Notes: generated by a model from the sequence alone, not told the origin. DNA of 32,459 nt from Syntrophaceae bacterium UBA6252 (GCA_002441265.1 DJVQ01000034.1:1544-34002), one strand, 5' to 3'. Numbered from the stretch's first letter, positions 17,116 through 26,042 are shown. Made by a program: numbers and translations.

Positions 17116-17598
17116 TCAGCGCAGATAAAAGGACTCGTCGTTCAGGCGGATGCAGTAGGCATCCCGCTCCTCGTCGTAATCGATCCACTGGGCGAGCTGG
17201 TAATAGGCGGGTCTCGAGAATCGGGCGGGAAAGCGCCCCTCCCGGACGTTACAGTACAGGACGTTTTCCTCCCCGATCCTCAAGCCGGACAGATCCAGGG
17301 GCTCGCGCTTCCCCGAGTTCAGGAGAACATGGATGGACTCCCCCGTCCCGCCCGGCATGCCGTTCCGGTACACGGCCCGGACCACGTACGGCGTGTCGTC
17401 CACCTCGATGAAACACCGGTCGTTCTCCATTTCGATGACGTATTTCCCGATGGACTCGTCGAACCGCAGGTGTTCGTAGAAAAGATCGACGATCTCCTTC
17501 CGGAACATTTCCGCCCCCCGGAAGTGCCACACGCCGTCCCTGTCCACCCGGATCTGGCACGGGGGGATGCCGCCGCGGGATTCGCCGGGTTCCGTCAT
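17116..17598 (-). CDS. DUF1285 family protein
   Basis: A 160-residue soluble protein. IRVDRDGVWHFRGAEMFRKEIVDLF and the following CFIEVDDTPYVV pattern match the DUF1285 family as I remember it; the biochemical role is unknown. No signal peptide or membrane helix is seen. Its ATG overlaps the stop of dtd by 4 nt (ATGA), so the two are translationally coupled, and guaB follows 57 nt later. The family call is from pattern memory and should be treated as probable. The very close link to dtd may simply reflect operon packing. Confidence 0.75.
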   Translation of the reverse strand: MTEPGESRGGIPPCQIRVDRDGVWHFRGAEMFRKEIVDLFYEHLRFDESIGKYVIEMENDRCFIEVDDTPYVVRAVYRNGMPGGTGESIHVLLNSGKREPLDLSGLRIGEENVLYCNVREGRFPARFSRPAYYQLAQWIDYDEERDAYCIRLNDESFYLR

Positions 17599-18053
17599 GG
17601 CGTTTCCCCTTTCCTTTCGCTTTCCAGAATGATGGTCACCGGGCCGTCGTTCGTCAGGGTCACCTTCATCATCGCCTGGAAGACGCCCGTGGCCACCCGG
17701 CCCGCGCGGCGCTTTGCGGCGGCGACGAAATGATCGTAAAGCCGGCGGGCCCGTTCCGGTTCGCCGGCCTCGATGAAGGAGGGCCGCCTTCCCTTCCTGC
17801 AGTCCGCAAGCAGGGTGAACTGGGAGATGACGAGCAGGTCTCCCCCCGCGTCGAGGAGGGACAGGTTCATTTTCCCGCCGTCATCCTCGAAGATGCGGAG
17901 GTTCACGATCTTGTCCAGGAGGGCGTCGGCTTCCGCCTCCCCGTCCCCCCGGGCCACCCCGAGAAAGACCAGGAGTCCCTTGCCGATGGCGCCCGACGTC
18001 TCCCCGCCGACCGCCACTTCCGCTCGTTCCACCCTCTGAATGACCGCTTTCAT
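17595..18053 (-). CDS. dtd: D-aminoacyl-tRNA deacylase (Dtd)
   Basis: Removes D-amino acids (and glycine wrongly attached to tRNA-Ala) from tRNA, protecting translation. The 152-residue length is standard. MKAVIQRVERAEV is the usual N-terminus, SQFTLLADCRKGRRPSF holds the conserved SQFTL active-site motif, and NDGPVTIILES matches the conserved GPVT motif near the C-terminus. These two motifs form the cross-dimer active site in characterised Dtd. It overlaps the DUF1285 start by 4 nt and lies 99 nt downstream of the SCP2-domain gene. Confidence 0.96.
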   Translation of the reverse strand: MKAVIQRVERAEVAVGGETSGAIGKGLLVFLGVARGDGEAEADALLDKIVNLRIFEDDGGKMNLSLLDAGGDLLVISQFTLLADCRKGRRPSFIEAGEPERARRLYDHFVAAAKRRAGRVATGVFQAMMKVTLTNDGPVTIILESERKGETP

Positions 18054-18152
18054 GGTCCTCTCCCCTTGCCGCCCCCGCCGGGTCGCGGGTTCCTTTCCGG
18101 TTCTCCCGTTCCGGCCGCTTTACGTTCCGTCACCGGAACCCGCGGCCCGCTC

Positions 18153-18473
18153 CTACAGGACGTTCTGGATTTTCATGGCGGCGGAGAGGTCCCCGCCGAT
18201 CTTCAGCTTTCCCGACATGAACAGCTTTACGGCGTTCGCTTCCTTCGTGGCGAGACCGACGAAATCCTCGGAGGCCATGGTGATGACGCAGTTGGCTCCC
18301 GTCTTCTCTCCCTTGCCGACCATCCCCGGTTTGCTCAGGAGATCCACCCACCACTGTCCGCCCCCGTCCCCGGTGAGGACAAACTGGTACACCGCTTTCA
18401 CCTTGTCCGACAGGTCGGGATTCTCGTTGAATTTTTGCTGCAGTTTTCCAAAAATCGTTTCCGGTGTCATCAT
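18153..18473 (-). CDS. SCP2 sterol-binding domain protein
   Basis: A stand-alone SCP2 domain of 106 residues. It begins MTPETIFGKLQQKFNENP and ends LFMSGKLKIGGDLSAAMKIQNVL, the typical pattern whose hydrophobic pocket binds lipids or acyl chains. TGANCVITMASEDFVGLATK is the central strand-helix segment. No signal peptide is present. Two adjacent ATG codons open the frame, preceded by GAGAGGGG. It lies 77 nt downstream of the second GTPase gene, which could place a lipid-binding protein in the same transcript as two membrane-remodelling GTPases. That functional link is inference. Confidence 0.88.
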   Translation of the reverse strand: MMTPETIFGKLQQKFNENPDLSDKVKAVYQFVLTGDGGGQWWVDLLSKPGMVGKGEKTGANCVITMASEDFVGLATKEANAVKLFMSGKLKIGGDLSAAMKIQNVL

Positions 18474-18550
18474 TCCCCTCTCACTCCTTTGTAGCGCTCA
18501 TTTTCGGATTCGCAAAAACCCTGACTCGTCCCTCCGGCGTCCCAAGTGCG

Positions 18551-20275
18551 TCACTTGTCGCGGTCCCTGAATTCCCGGAGGATCCCCGCGCGCCGGGACA
18601 GGTTTTTCCTGAATTCCTCCATTTCCCCGATGGATGCGTCGACCCTCGACTCGGAAAGCGAGACGATCTCGTCACCGATCCGGCCGCTCCACGAAGACAC
18701 CATCCCGTATACCACTTTTCCGGCCCGGATGTAAGATCGCCATCCCAGAATCCCGTAGACCACCATCAGGCTGCCCAGGGCGGCGAGCCCCCGGGGGCTG
18801 AAAAAGGACGCGATCAGGATTCCCGGCACCCGGAGCCACTCCGCGAGTCCCCCCTGGGGCGGCAGCGGGGGAAGCCCGCCCCCCGCCAGGGCGGCGAGGA
18901 AGGCCGCAAGGACGATTCCGTAGAGCAGCACCTGAAAGGAACGGAACAGGAACGCCCCCGGCGGCCGGATGCGTTCCAGGGCGGCAAGGACGAAATCCCC
19001 GACCGCGTTCCCCTCCTCCGCGCCCGGCGCCGCCGCGCCGGGAAATCCCGCTTCCTCCAGGGGAAGGTTTTCCCGGAGGGCGACGGCCTTCCATTCCCTC
19101 CGGACCCGGCCGGCGTGGAATTCGAAGGCCCTCCCGATCTCCCGGAACCAGGCCGAATCCCTTCGCTCCCCGGCGGATCTCCCGCCCCTCCGGAGCCGCT
19201 CCCACTCCTCCACGGCGGAGGCGATGCCGTAGCCGGGGCCGACGAGGAGCCGGCGCGCCGGGATCCGCTCCCGGAGCATGTCCCGCCATTCCCGGTTCCC
19301 CAGGGCGGCGGCGAGGGACGTTTCGAACTCCTCCCGCCAGGACGTCCTTTTCGACGGAAGGCCCTCCAGATACCCGCCGAGACGCCGTTCCAGCCGTTCC
19401 AGCACGGACCGTTCCCTGTCCAGGACCTCCCGGAGGGCGCCCATCTCGGCGTAAAGATTGGCGGCCTTGATCTCCCGGACCTCCTTGAGGCTCCGTTCCT
19501 CGAACACCCGCTTCCGGAAATCGGAAAACCGGTTCCACGGGGAGGCCGTCTTCTCCGCCAGGATTTCCCCGGCGGACAGGACGTACACCACGGGATCGGC
19601 GATCCCGGCTTTTTCGAGGTGGCCCCGGAACTGCTCGAGGGCCCGCCCCATCCTGCCGTAGCCGTCGCCGGACGGTTCCCCCTGAAAAAAGAGGTCCCCC
19701 TTGTTGAGGACGAAATAGAAGTTTTCCCGGGCCCTCCCGGCAAGACGGAGAAAATCGTAGAATCTGCCGTCGCCGTACTTCTCCGGCGACGTGACCCAGA
19801 AGAGGACGTCCAGGTGCTCCAGGAACCGGAGGACCTTTTCCCGATGCTCTTCCCGGACGCTGTCGAAATCGGGAAGGTCGCAAAGCAGGATCTGCCCCGC
19901 CGGGGCCGCCTTGTGGACAAATTCCCGGAAGGGCACCCCGGACAGGGGCAGGGAGGGGGGCACGGGGGTTCCCTCGTAACGGTAGATGAGAACGTCCTCC
20001 GTGTGGGGGCGCCTGTGGCTTGCGGAGGCGATGTCCGACCCCGCCAGGGCGTTCATGAGGGACGACTTTCCCACCCCCGTTCCCCCGAGAAGCCCGACCA
20101 GCAGGGTCGCCTTTTCGATCTCCCCCGCCTTTTCCCGGAGGCGGCCCGCCCGCAGCAGGGCGGCGTCCCGTTCCCCGTCGCCCACCGCGACGAGCCTTTC
20201 CGACTCGAGGAACCGCACGTACCCGTCGAGATCCTCTTTCAGAACCGTTGCGGGATCCCTTCGATCCGCCGTCAT
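18551..20275 (-). CDS. Dynamin-like membrane GTPase (second of a tandem pair)
   Basis: A 574-residue GTPase. Walker A/G1 is GGTGVGKSS (residues 64-72), the G3 position reads DLPDFDS (133-139) and G4 is NKGD (191-194). Two or three hydrophobic helices lie near residues 450-520 (LLYGIVLAAFLAALAGG and GLAALGSLMVVYGIL), so the protein is probably inner-membrane bound. The helical region between these parts is compatible with a dynamin-like stalk. The G3 motif has Asp where most GTPases have Gly (DxxG). The ATG at 20275 was chosen because it overlaps the stop of the upstream GTPase gene as ATGA; the frame stays open to 20347. Specific function is unknown; roles in membrane fusion or repair are known for other bacterial dynamins. 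Confidence 0.75.
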   Translation of the reverse strand: MTADRRDPATVLKEDLDGYVRFLESERLVAVGDGERDAALLRAGRLREKAGEIEKATLLVGLLGGTGVGKSSLMNALAGSDIASASHRRPHTEDVLIYRYEGTPVPPSLPLSGVPFREFVHKAAPAGQILLCDLPDFDSVREEHREKVLRFLEHLDVLFWVTSPEKYGDGRFYDFLRLAGRARENFYFVLNKGDLFFQGEPSGDGYGRMGRALEQFRGHLEKAGIADPVVYVLSAGEILAEKTASPWNRFSDFRKRVFEERSLKEVREIKAANLYAEMGALREVLDRERSVLERLERRLGGYLEGLPSKRTSWREEFETSLAAALGNREWRDMLRERIPARRLLVGPGYGIASAVEEWERLRRGGRSAGERRDSAWFREIGRAFEFHAGRVRREWKAVALRENLPLEEAGFPGAAAPGAEEGNAVGDFVLAALERIRPPGAFLFRSFQVLLYGIVLAAFLAALAGGGLPPLPPQGGLAEWLRVPGILIASFFSPRGLAALGSLMVVYGILGWRSYIRAGKVVYGMVSSWSGRIGDEIVSLSESRVDASIGEMEEFRKNLSRRAGILREFRDRDK

Positions 20276-21939
20276 GCCCTCAGATCCTCCAGAAGGTCCT
20301 CGAGGCCGGCCAGGGTTTCCGGTCCGGGAAAGAGCCCGTCGAGGCACCGCTCGAAGCGGGCGCTTTGCTCCTCGAAAATGGCCCGTATTCCCGATTCATA
20401 CCGTCTTTTCATCTCTATGGCAACTTTCCGGACCTCCCGGTAGACGAAAAGCTCCACCGATCCCTTGGTGATGTACGGGGCGAGAAAGGAACCGAGGATC
20501 GCGTCGAGGAGGGAGAGCCCGCCGCCGATGACGATCTCGAAGGAAAGAAGGAAGGCGCCCCACAGAACGGAGGTCGTGTAGATGCCCACCTCCTTCGTTT
20601 TCGGGATCCCCCGGGAAAGCTCCCGGAAGGTCTCCTCGAGCCACGAAGCGAGCTGGTCCTGTTCCGCCTCCACCCGGGCCTCCACCTCCTCCCTGGCCAT
20701 GGAGACGCCGGGTTGCCGGAGGGCGTCGAAGAGGGGGGCTTTTTCGTCCCTGGGGGACAGCCGTTCCAGGACCGCAAGCTGGAACTCCTCGACGGCGTTC
20801 CAGATGGGACTGTTGTCCACCTTCCGCCGGATTTCCCGAAACTCGTTCCGGCGCTCCCGCTCCCTGGAGAGAATCCCCGTGACCCTCAGTGGAAAGAGCA
20901 GGATCTCCCGGATGATCTTTCGCGGTCCCCGGAGAAGGTCGTACCGGGAAAAGCTCTTCCGGATCTCCCGCTGGAGGTCCAGCTTCCGCTCCTCCCCGCC
21001 CCGGGTTTCGAGAAGCCCCGCCAGGCCTTCCGAGATCCCGTCGCAAAGGGTCCGGAGCGTCTCCTTCCAGGCCGCCGCCGCCGTTCCCTCCACCCGGAGG
21101 AGTTCCAGGAGCCGCGACAGGCGAAGGGCCAGCCTTTCCCTGGTCTTCTTCCCCACTTCCGCCCGCAGCACGGGAAACGCCTCCATGCCGAAACGGCGGG
21201 AGAAGTCCTCCCGGAATTCCCGGAAGGACGGCTCGCCGCCCAGCCGTTCCGGCGACGACGGGTGCACCGGGGGAACGAGAAAGACGGGGGACGGGTCGAA
21301 CATCCGTTTCGCCTCGCCGGGGGTCATCCTCGAATCGGCCTTGTTCAGGACGACCGCGTGCGGTTTGCCCTCCTCCCGGATCCTGCGGAAATAGCGGGAG
21401 GGCACCTCGTCGGCGTACTTTTCCTGGCTCGTGAGGTACACCACCCCGTCGGCGAGGAGGAAGAGGTCCTCCGCCATGGACCGGTTGCGCTCCTCCACGC
21501 TGTCCACGTCGGGGGTGTCCACCAGGGCCAGGTGTCTCCACTCCTCCCGCTCGTGCGTGACCACCGTGACCGTGCCGGGGTCTCCCCGGAACCCGTTCTC
21601 CCTCTCCCCTTCCCGGCGGATCACCCGGACGCCGGGGAAGGGAAAATCCCGCTCCACCGGGATTCCCTCGTGAACGTACACGACGGGACCTTCCGTCTTG
21701 GGCCGTTCCACGCCGGCCTCGCTGATTTCCAGGCCGCAAAGGGCGTTCAGGACCGTGGATTTCCCCGTGCCCGTGCCCCCGAGAAAGACCACCCACAGGA
21801 GGGGCAGCCCCTCCTTGTAGCGGAACGCGGCGATCTCCCGGGGCAGGGACCGGCGAAGACCGGCGATCTCGCCCGACGTTTCCGTCAGGCCGGGAAACGG
21901 GATGGGATCCCCGTGGACGGGGAAGACAAAAGGATTCAC
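20272..21939 (-). CDS. Dynamin-like membrane GTPase (first of a tandem pair)
   Basis: A 555-residue GTPase related to its downstream neighbour. Walker A is GGTGTGKST (residues 54-62), G3 reads DTPDVDS (141-147) and G4 is NKAD (199-202). A C-terminal hydrophobic hairpin (VLWGAFLLSFEIVIGGGLSLLDAILG, split near residue 475) suggests insertion into or attachment to the membrane. The DxxG glycine is replaced by Asp, exactly as in the partner. Paired, translationally coupled GTPases recall heterodimeric bacterial dynamin-like systems. The stop overlaps the partner start by 4 nt, so the two are probably made in equal amounts. The start at 21939 lies in a 128-nt divergent gap with the radical SAM gene. 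Confidence 0.75.
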   Translation of the reverse strand: MNPFVFPVHGDPIPFPGLTETSGEIAGLRRSLPREIAAFRYKEGLPLLWVVFLGGTGTGKSTVLNALCGLEISEAGVERPKTEGPVVYVHEGIPVERDFPFPGVRVIRREGERENGFRGDPGTVTVVTHEREEWRHLALVDTPDVDSVEERNRSMAEDLFLLADGVVYLTSQEKYADEVPSRYFRRIREEGKPHAVVLNKADSRMTPGEAKRMFDPSPVFLVPPVHPSSPERLGGEPSFREFREDFSRRFGMEAFPVLRAEVGKKTRERLALRLSRLLELLRVEGTAAAAWKETLRTLCDGISEGLAGLLETRGGEERKLDLQREIRKSFSRYDLLRGPRKIIREILLFPLRVTGILSRERERRNEFREIRRKVDNSPIWNAVEEFQLAVLERLSPRDEKAPLFDALRQPGVSMAREEVEARVEAEQDQLASWLEETFRELSRGIPKTKEVGIYTTSVLWGAFLLSFEIVIGGGLSLLDAILGSFLAPYITKGSVELFVYREVRKVAIEMKRRYESGIRAIFEEQSARFERCLDGLFPGPETLAGLEDLLEDLRA

Positions 21940-22067
21940 CGGATCGTTTCCTTCCCGCCGGCCCGTCGAGGGCGGCCGGCGCTTGATCCCGATGTATCAG
22001 AAGGCCCCGAAAACATCAACGAATTCATTTCCGCCTGCGGTCTTGATTTTACGGGGGTTCCCCGTAT

Positions 22068-23450
22068 ATGGTAACGGTCATGGAAAAACAGGTTCTCCTG
22101 GTCAATCCCTGGATCCACGACTTCGCCGCCTACGATTTCTGGGCGAAGCCCCTGGGGCTCCTCACCCTCGCATCCATCCTGAGGGAAAACGGATTCCCCG
22201 TCCGTCTCCTGGACTGCCTGGACCCGCTCCACCGGGGACTGGACGGCCTTCCGGGAAGGGGGAAGCCGAAACGGAAGGAAGGGGGGGCGGGGCATTTCCT
22301 CAGGGAACCGATCCCGCGGCCCGCCGTTCTCCGGGACGTCCCGAGGACCTACGGCCGCTACGGCCTCCCGCCGGAGGCCGTCCGGGAGGAGTTGCGGAAA
22401 ATCCCCCCGCCGGACCTCGTCCTCGTCACCTCCGGGATGACCTACTGGTACCCCGGCGTCGCCGAAACCATCGGCGCCGTCCGGGAGATCTTTCCGGCCG
22501 CGCCGGTCGTCCTCGGGGGAAACTACGCCACCCTTTGCCCGGAACACGCCCGGATCATCACGGGGGCGGACCGGGTCCTCCCCGGAAAGGGGGAAGGCCA
22601 CCTGGAGTCCCTTGCCCGGGAGTTCCTGGGCTCGGACCTCGCCTTCCTTCCGGACCCGGACGATCTGGACGGCCCGCCCTACCCCGCCTTCGATCTCTAC
22701 CCCGCCCTGGACCAGGTCCCCCTGCGCACGTCCCGGGGCTGTCCCTTCCGGTGCACCTACTGCGCCGCATCCTTCCTGGACGGGCGCTTCCTCGCCCGGG
22801 ACCCCGTCGCCGCGGTGGACGAGATGGAACACTGGAAAAAGCTGAAAGGGGTGCGGCACTTCTCCTTTTACGACGACGCCCTGCTGGCGGGAAGCCGGGA
22901 ACGGGCCGTCCCCATGATGGAGGAGATCCTCCGGCGGAACCTGGAGTGCTTCTTCCACTGCCCCAACGGGCTCCACCTCCGGGAGGTGGACGAAAAGACG
23001 GCGGGGCTCATGCGGAAAAGCGGGTTTCGGACCCTGCGCTTCGGTTTCGAGACATCGAGCGTCCGGAGGCAACTGGAAACGGGGGGCAAGGTCACCAACG
23101 ACGAGACGCGGGACGCGGTCCGCCATCTCCGGCGGGCGGGCTACGGGGAGGAGGAGATCGGCATGTATCTCCTGTGCGGACTTCCGGGACAGACGGCGGA
23201 CGAGATCCGGGCGAGCATTCTCTTCATCCTGGAGTGCGGGGCGCGGCCCATTCTCGCCGAGTATTCCCCCATCCCCCGGACGGCCCTGTGGGAGGAGGCC
23301 GTCCGGTCGTCCCCCTTCGACATCGCCGGGGAACCCCTCTTCCAGAACAACACCCTTCTCCCCTGCCGGAACGGGGACCTTTCCCCGGAGCGCTGGCGGG
23401 AGCTGAAGGCCCTCGCCCGGAACGGATCCCGGGGAATCCCTCCCCGGTGA
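22068..23450 (+). CDS. B12-binding-domain radical SAM protein
   Basis: A 460-residue enzyme. The N-terminal part resembles a cobalamin-binding Rossmann domain (QVLLVNPWIHDFA, GLLTLASILRENGFPVRLLD, VVLGGNYATLCPEH). The radical SAM core follows, with the cluster motif SRGCPFRCTYC giving Cys225, Cys229 and Cys232, which bind a [4Fe-4S] cluster that cleaves SAM. FYDDALLAG and LCGLPGQTADEI are further core strands. The DxHxxG B12 ligand motif is not evident in the N-terminal domain, so cobalamin binding is uncertain. The reaction cannot be predicted. A second in-frame ATG at 22080 is an alternative start; ribosome-binding signals are weak for both. It converges on the YjbQ-family gene only 6 nt away. 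Confidence 0.82.
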   Translation: MVTVMEKQVLLVNPWIHDFAAYDFWAKPLGLLTLASILRENGFPVRLLDCLDPLHRGLDGLPGRGKPKRKEGGAGHFLREPIPRPAVLRDVPRTYGRYGLPPEAVREELRKIPPPDLVLVTSGMTYWYPGVAETIGAVREIFPAAPVVLGGNYATLCPEHARIITGADRVLPGKGEGHLESLAREFLGSDLAFLPDPDDLDGPPYPAFDLYPALDQVPLRTSRGCPFRCTYCAASFLDGRFLARDPVAAVDEMEHWKKLKGVRHFSFYDDALLAGSRERAVPMMEEILRRNLECFFHCPNGLHLREVDEKTAGLMRKSGFRTLRFGFETSSVRRQLETGGKVTNDETRDAVRHLRRAGYGEEEIGMYLLCGLPGQTADEIRASILFILECGARPILAEYSPIPRTALWEEAVRSSPFDIAGEPLFQNNTLLPCRNGDLSPERWRELKALARNGSRGIPPR

Positions 23451-23456
23451 GCGGCG

Positions 23457-23876
23457 TCACTCGCCGATGATCTTCACCAGGACCCTCTTTTTTCTCCTGC
23501 CGTCGAACTCGCCGTAGAAGATCTGTTCCCAGGGCCCGAAATCGAGGGCTCCCCCGGTCACCGCGACAACCACCTCCCGGCCCATGACCTGGCGCTTCAG
23601 GTGGGCGTCCCCGTTGTCCTCCCCCGTCCGGTTGTGGAGATACCGTGAGACCGGCTCGTGGGGGGCCAGGGTTTCCAGCCACCGTTCATAGTCTTGGTGA
23701 AGTCCGGTCTCGTCGTCGTTGATGAAGACGGAGGCGGTGATGTGCATGGCGTTGACGAGGCACAGCCCCTCCCGGATGCCGCTTTCCCGGAGGCAGTCCT
23801 CCACGGTCCCGGTGATGTTGACGAACGCCCTCCGCGAGGGGACGTGAAACCACAGTTCCTTCCGATAGCTTTTCAC
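23457..23876 (-). CDS. YjbQ / UPF0047 family protein (secondary thiamine-phosphate synthase)
   Basis: A 139-residue small single-domain protein of the YjbQ family. AMHITASVFINDDE, HNRTGEDNGDAHLKRQVMG and the final GRRKKRVLVKIIG match the family signature, including the conserved His residues thought to form the active site. The E. coli homologue has weak thiamine-phosphate synthase activity. The true start is a GTG at 23876 with AAGGAG about 9 nt upstream, giving (M)KSYRKELWFHVPS. The frame is open upstream to 24680, but that part is antisense to the kinase gene. It is convergent with the radical SAM gene and divergent from the kinase fusion gene. Confidence 0.88.
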   Translation of the reverse strand: MKSYRKELWFHVPSRRAFVNITGTVEDCLRESGIREGLCLVNAMHITASVFINDDETGLHQDYERWLETLAPHEPVSRYLHNRTGEDNGDAHLKRQVMGREVVVAVTGGALDFGPWEQIFYGEFDGRRKKRVLVKIIGE

Positions 23877-23950
23877 TGCCTGTTCTCCTTCCTTCCGGGA
23901 CTGCCCCGGCGGTCCGCCGCCGTTTCCCCGGGCCCGGTCCTGCGGTGGCA

Positions 23951-23979
23951 TTGAATTCAACGGCACTTTATGCCATATT
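23951..23979 (+). promoter_or_regulatory. Sigma-70-type promoter for the kinase fusion gene
   Basis: TTGAAT and CATATT are spaced by 17 bp in the divergent gap between the YjbQ-family gene and the kinase gene. This predicts a start near 23986 and a leader of ~75 nt. The -35 lies in the palindrome TTGAATTCAA, which could also be used on the other strand. Confidence 0.45.
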
Positions 23980-24059
23980 TTTCCCGTGGGTGCACAACAA
24001 ATCGGGAGGCTCCGCGGCGGGCGTCTCTCACCGCCGGCGGAACCGGAAGGACGGAAACC

Positions 24060-26042
24060 GTGAACATGGCTACCCGGAACGATGCGTTCCACCATGAATT
24101 CCTCATCCGGTACCGGATGCCCCGGCCCGTTTCCCGTTCCTTCGAGGCGGTTGCCCTGGCGTTGAACGACGACGACATGCGCCAGAGGTGCCGCTGGTGC
24201 GCCCGTGTGGCCGTCCGTTTCCTCGGCGCCCTGTGGCAGCTTGCCGCTCTCGCGGGCGATGCTGAGGAAGTCCCGGGACCGCCGAGCCATTACGATTTCC
24301 GGAGGCCCCTCGCCGCGCCCCCCTTTCCCCCGGAACTCGCATCCGGGATTCCGGCGGAACTTCTCCAACTCGCCGGCGTCTACCGCGGCGGGGAACCGGA
24401 GGACATCCGATCCTTCCTGTTCGGGGCACTCCGGAAGATCGACTATCTCGCCGCCTGCCGGATCGCCGTCGTCACGGAAAAGGGCTTCAACGTCCTTTTC
24501 GGCCCGCGGATCGAATACCCCGTGCACTGCAGCCACGAGGCGTCCTTTCTCGGCCGGTTCCCCCCGGGAACGCCCCTCCTGGTGGACCCCTCGAACGGCC
24601 GGTACCTCTCCCTTCAACCGCTCGTCATCTGGTCGAAAAGCCGTTCCAGCCCCTTCGGGTCCCTCTTCGTTCTCCGCCACCTGGAAGGTCTACGGGGCCA
24701 GTTCGTGGAAGAGGGCCTCCCGGGGTTTCCCATCGTGAACGCCTTTCTTTCCGGTTCCCCCGCGAGGGGGACCCTTCCCGTGGAACCGGGCGTCCTCGAC
24801 CGGCTCCAGTCCCCACCTGTCCGGTTCTGCGACGGCGCCTCCGAGGTTCCTTACGACATCCTCGGTCTCATCTGGAGGGGGGGGCTGTCGGACGTCTACG
24901 TCGCCCGGAGGAAGGAGGACGGCGGGCGCGTCGTCGTGAAGACCTACGAAGGCGAAAGGGGGCTTCTCGACGAGAGCTACCGGTATTTCCGGGACGAGGA
25001 AAGCCTGGGAAACCGGGTGCGTCACCGGGGCGTGGTCTCCCCCGTGAAGGTTCCCGTCGCCGGGGGCGGCGTCGTGTACGAGCAGGAACTGATCGACAAA
25101 GGCTCCCTGAACGACCTGATCCAGTCGAACGGCGTCCTGACAGCCGAGACCGCCCGGAGCATCACCGAACAGCTCCTCGATGCCCTGGAGGCCGTTCACG
25201 GGGCTTCGGTGGTCCACAACGACGTCAAACCGGACAACATCCTTTTCAAGGACGACGGGACGATCCGCCTCATCGATTTCGGCATCGCGAAATCCCTTGA
25301 ACGGGAAAACCGGAACTTTCGTTCCGGCACCGTTACGGGCACCCGGTGCTACATGGCGCCGGAACTGGTCCTGGGACACCCCCCCACCGTCCGGAGCGAT
25401 CTGTACTCCGTCGGCGTCGTCCTCGCCCAGATGCTCTGCGGGCGGGTGATTTCCTCCTTCCGTGAAGCGGCGGCATCCCGCGAGATCCCCCCGGCGTTTC
25501 TTCCCTTTCTCGAGGGCTGCCTCGCCGCCGATGAAAGGGATCGATACCCTTCCGCCCGTGAAGCGCTCCCGGCCATCCGGGGCGTCCCGGCGGAATCCCT
25601 TCGGACCATCACCCTGGACGTGGAAGGGACCCTCGTGGACAACGGCTATGAACGGACCCCACGCCCCGGCCTCACCGGATTTCTCGAATTTCTCATGAAG
25701 CACTTTCACCGGATCTTCGTTTACACCACCCTGACGGCGGAGGAAACGGAGGAAGTCTTCCGGCACCTCTTCTCCGAGGGCCACGTTCCCCGCCGGTTCA
25801 TTGAGCGGTACGAGTACATCCCCTGGGGCCGGCGCTCCGAGGACTTCTTCAAGGACCTGCGGCGGTGCAGGGTTCCCCTGGAAAGCAACCGGATCCTCGA
25901 CGACTCGGAAGCGGTGATCCCGGAGGACCAGGTGCACTGGTGGATCCCCATCGAGGAATTTTACGACCGGAACGCCTTCGACCGCGGTCTTTTCATCGCC
26001 GCCGACAGGATTCTCGAAGCGTTCCGGCTGAAAAAAGGCTGA
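24060..26042 (+). CDS. Three-part fusion: unrecognised N-terminal domain, Ser/Thr kinase, FCP1/NIF-like phosphatase domain
   Basis: A 660-residue soluble protein. Residues 1-265 match nothing I can name. They open with a helical PRPVSRSFEAVALAL segment and later show a beta-rich TPLLVDPSNGRYLSLQPLVIW stretch. Residues ~265-505 are a Hanks-type kinase, with glycine loop WRGGLSDVYVA, Lys294 (VVVK), catalytic HNDVKPDN (Asp388), DFG (Asp406) and MAPE. The HRD Arg is Asn, so it is a non-RD kinase. Residues ~515-635 are HAD-fold and FCP1-like: LDVEGTLV with nucleophile Asp520, RPGLTGFLEFL, VYTTLT and ILDDSEAV. The second catalytic Asp is Glu522. I chose the GTG at 24060 because GGAAGG lies 9 nt upstream; the ATG at 24066 is the alternative. 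No membrane segment is seen. Confidence 0.85.
   Translation: MNMATRNDAFHHEFLIRYRMPRPVSRSFEAVALALNDDDMRQRCRWCARVAVRFLGALWQLAALAGDAEEVPGPPSHYDFRRPLAAPPFPPELASGIPAELLQLAGVYRGGEPEDIRSFLFGALRKIDYLAACRIAVVTEKGFNVLFGPRIEYPVHCSHEASFLGRFPPGTPLLVDPSNGRYLSLQPLVIWSKSRSSPFGSLFVLRHLEGLRGQFVEEGLPGFPIVNAFLSGSPARGTLPVEPGVLDRLQSPPVRFCDGASEVPYDILGLIWRGGLSDVYVARRKEDGGRVVVKTYEGERGLLDESYRYFRDEESLGNRVRHRGVVSPVKVPVAGGGVVYEQELIDKGSLNDLIQSNGVLTAETARSITEQLLDALEAVHGASVVHNDVKPDNILFKDDGTIRLIDFGIAKSLERENRNFRSGTVTGTRCYMAPELVLGHPPTVRSDLYSVGVVLAQMLCGRVISSFREAAASREIPPAFLPFLEGCLAADERDRYPSAREALPAIRGVPAESLRTITLDVEGTLVDNGYERTPRPGLTGFLEFLMKHFHRIFVYTTLTAEETEEVFRHLFSEGHVPRRFIERYEYIPWGRRSEDFFKDLRRCRVPLESNRILDDSEAVIPEDQVHWWIPIEEFYDRNAFDRGLFIAADRILEAFRLKKG

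Noticed and set aside
17520..17570. TGGCACGGGGGGATGCC, a sigma-54-like sequence
   Set aside because: The distance between GG and GC is one base too long, and it lies inside the DUF1285 coding region on the opposite strand.
23961..23976. CGGCACTTTATGCCAT, a possible sigma-54 promoter before the kinase gene
   Set aside because: The GG to GC spacing is two bases short, so RpoN would not recognise it. A sigma-70-type promoter overlaps the site.
23877..24680. N-terminal extension of the YjbQ-family frame
   Set aside because: The extra residues are antisense to the kinase fusion gene and lack family similarity. A good ribosome-binding site supports the GTG at 23876.
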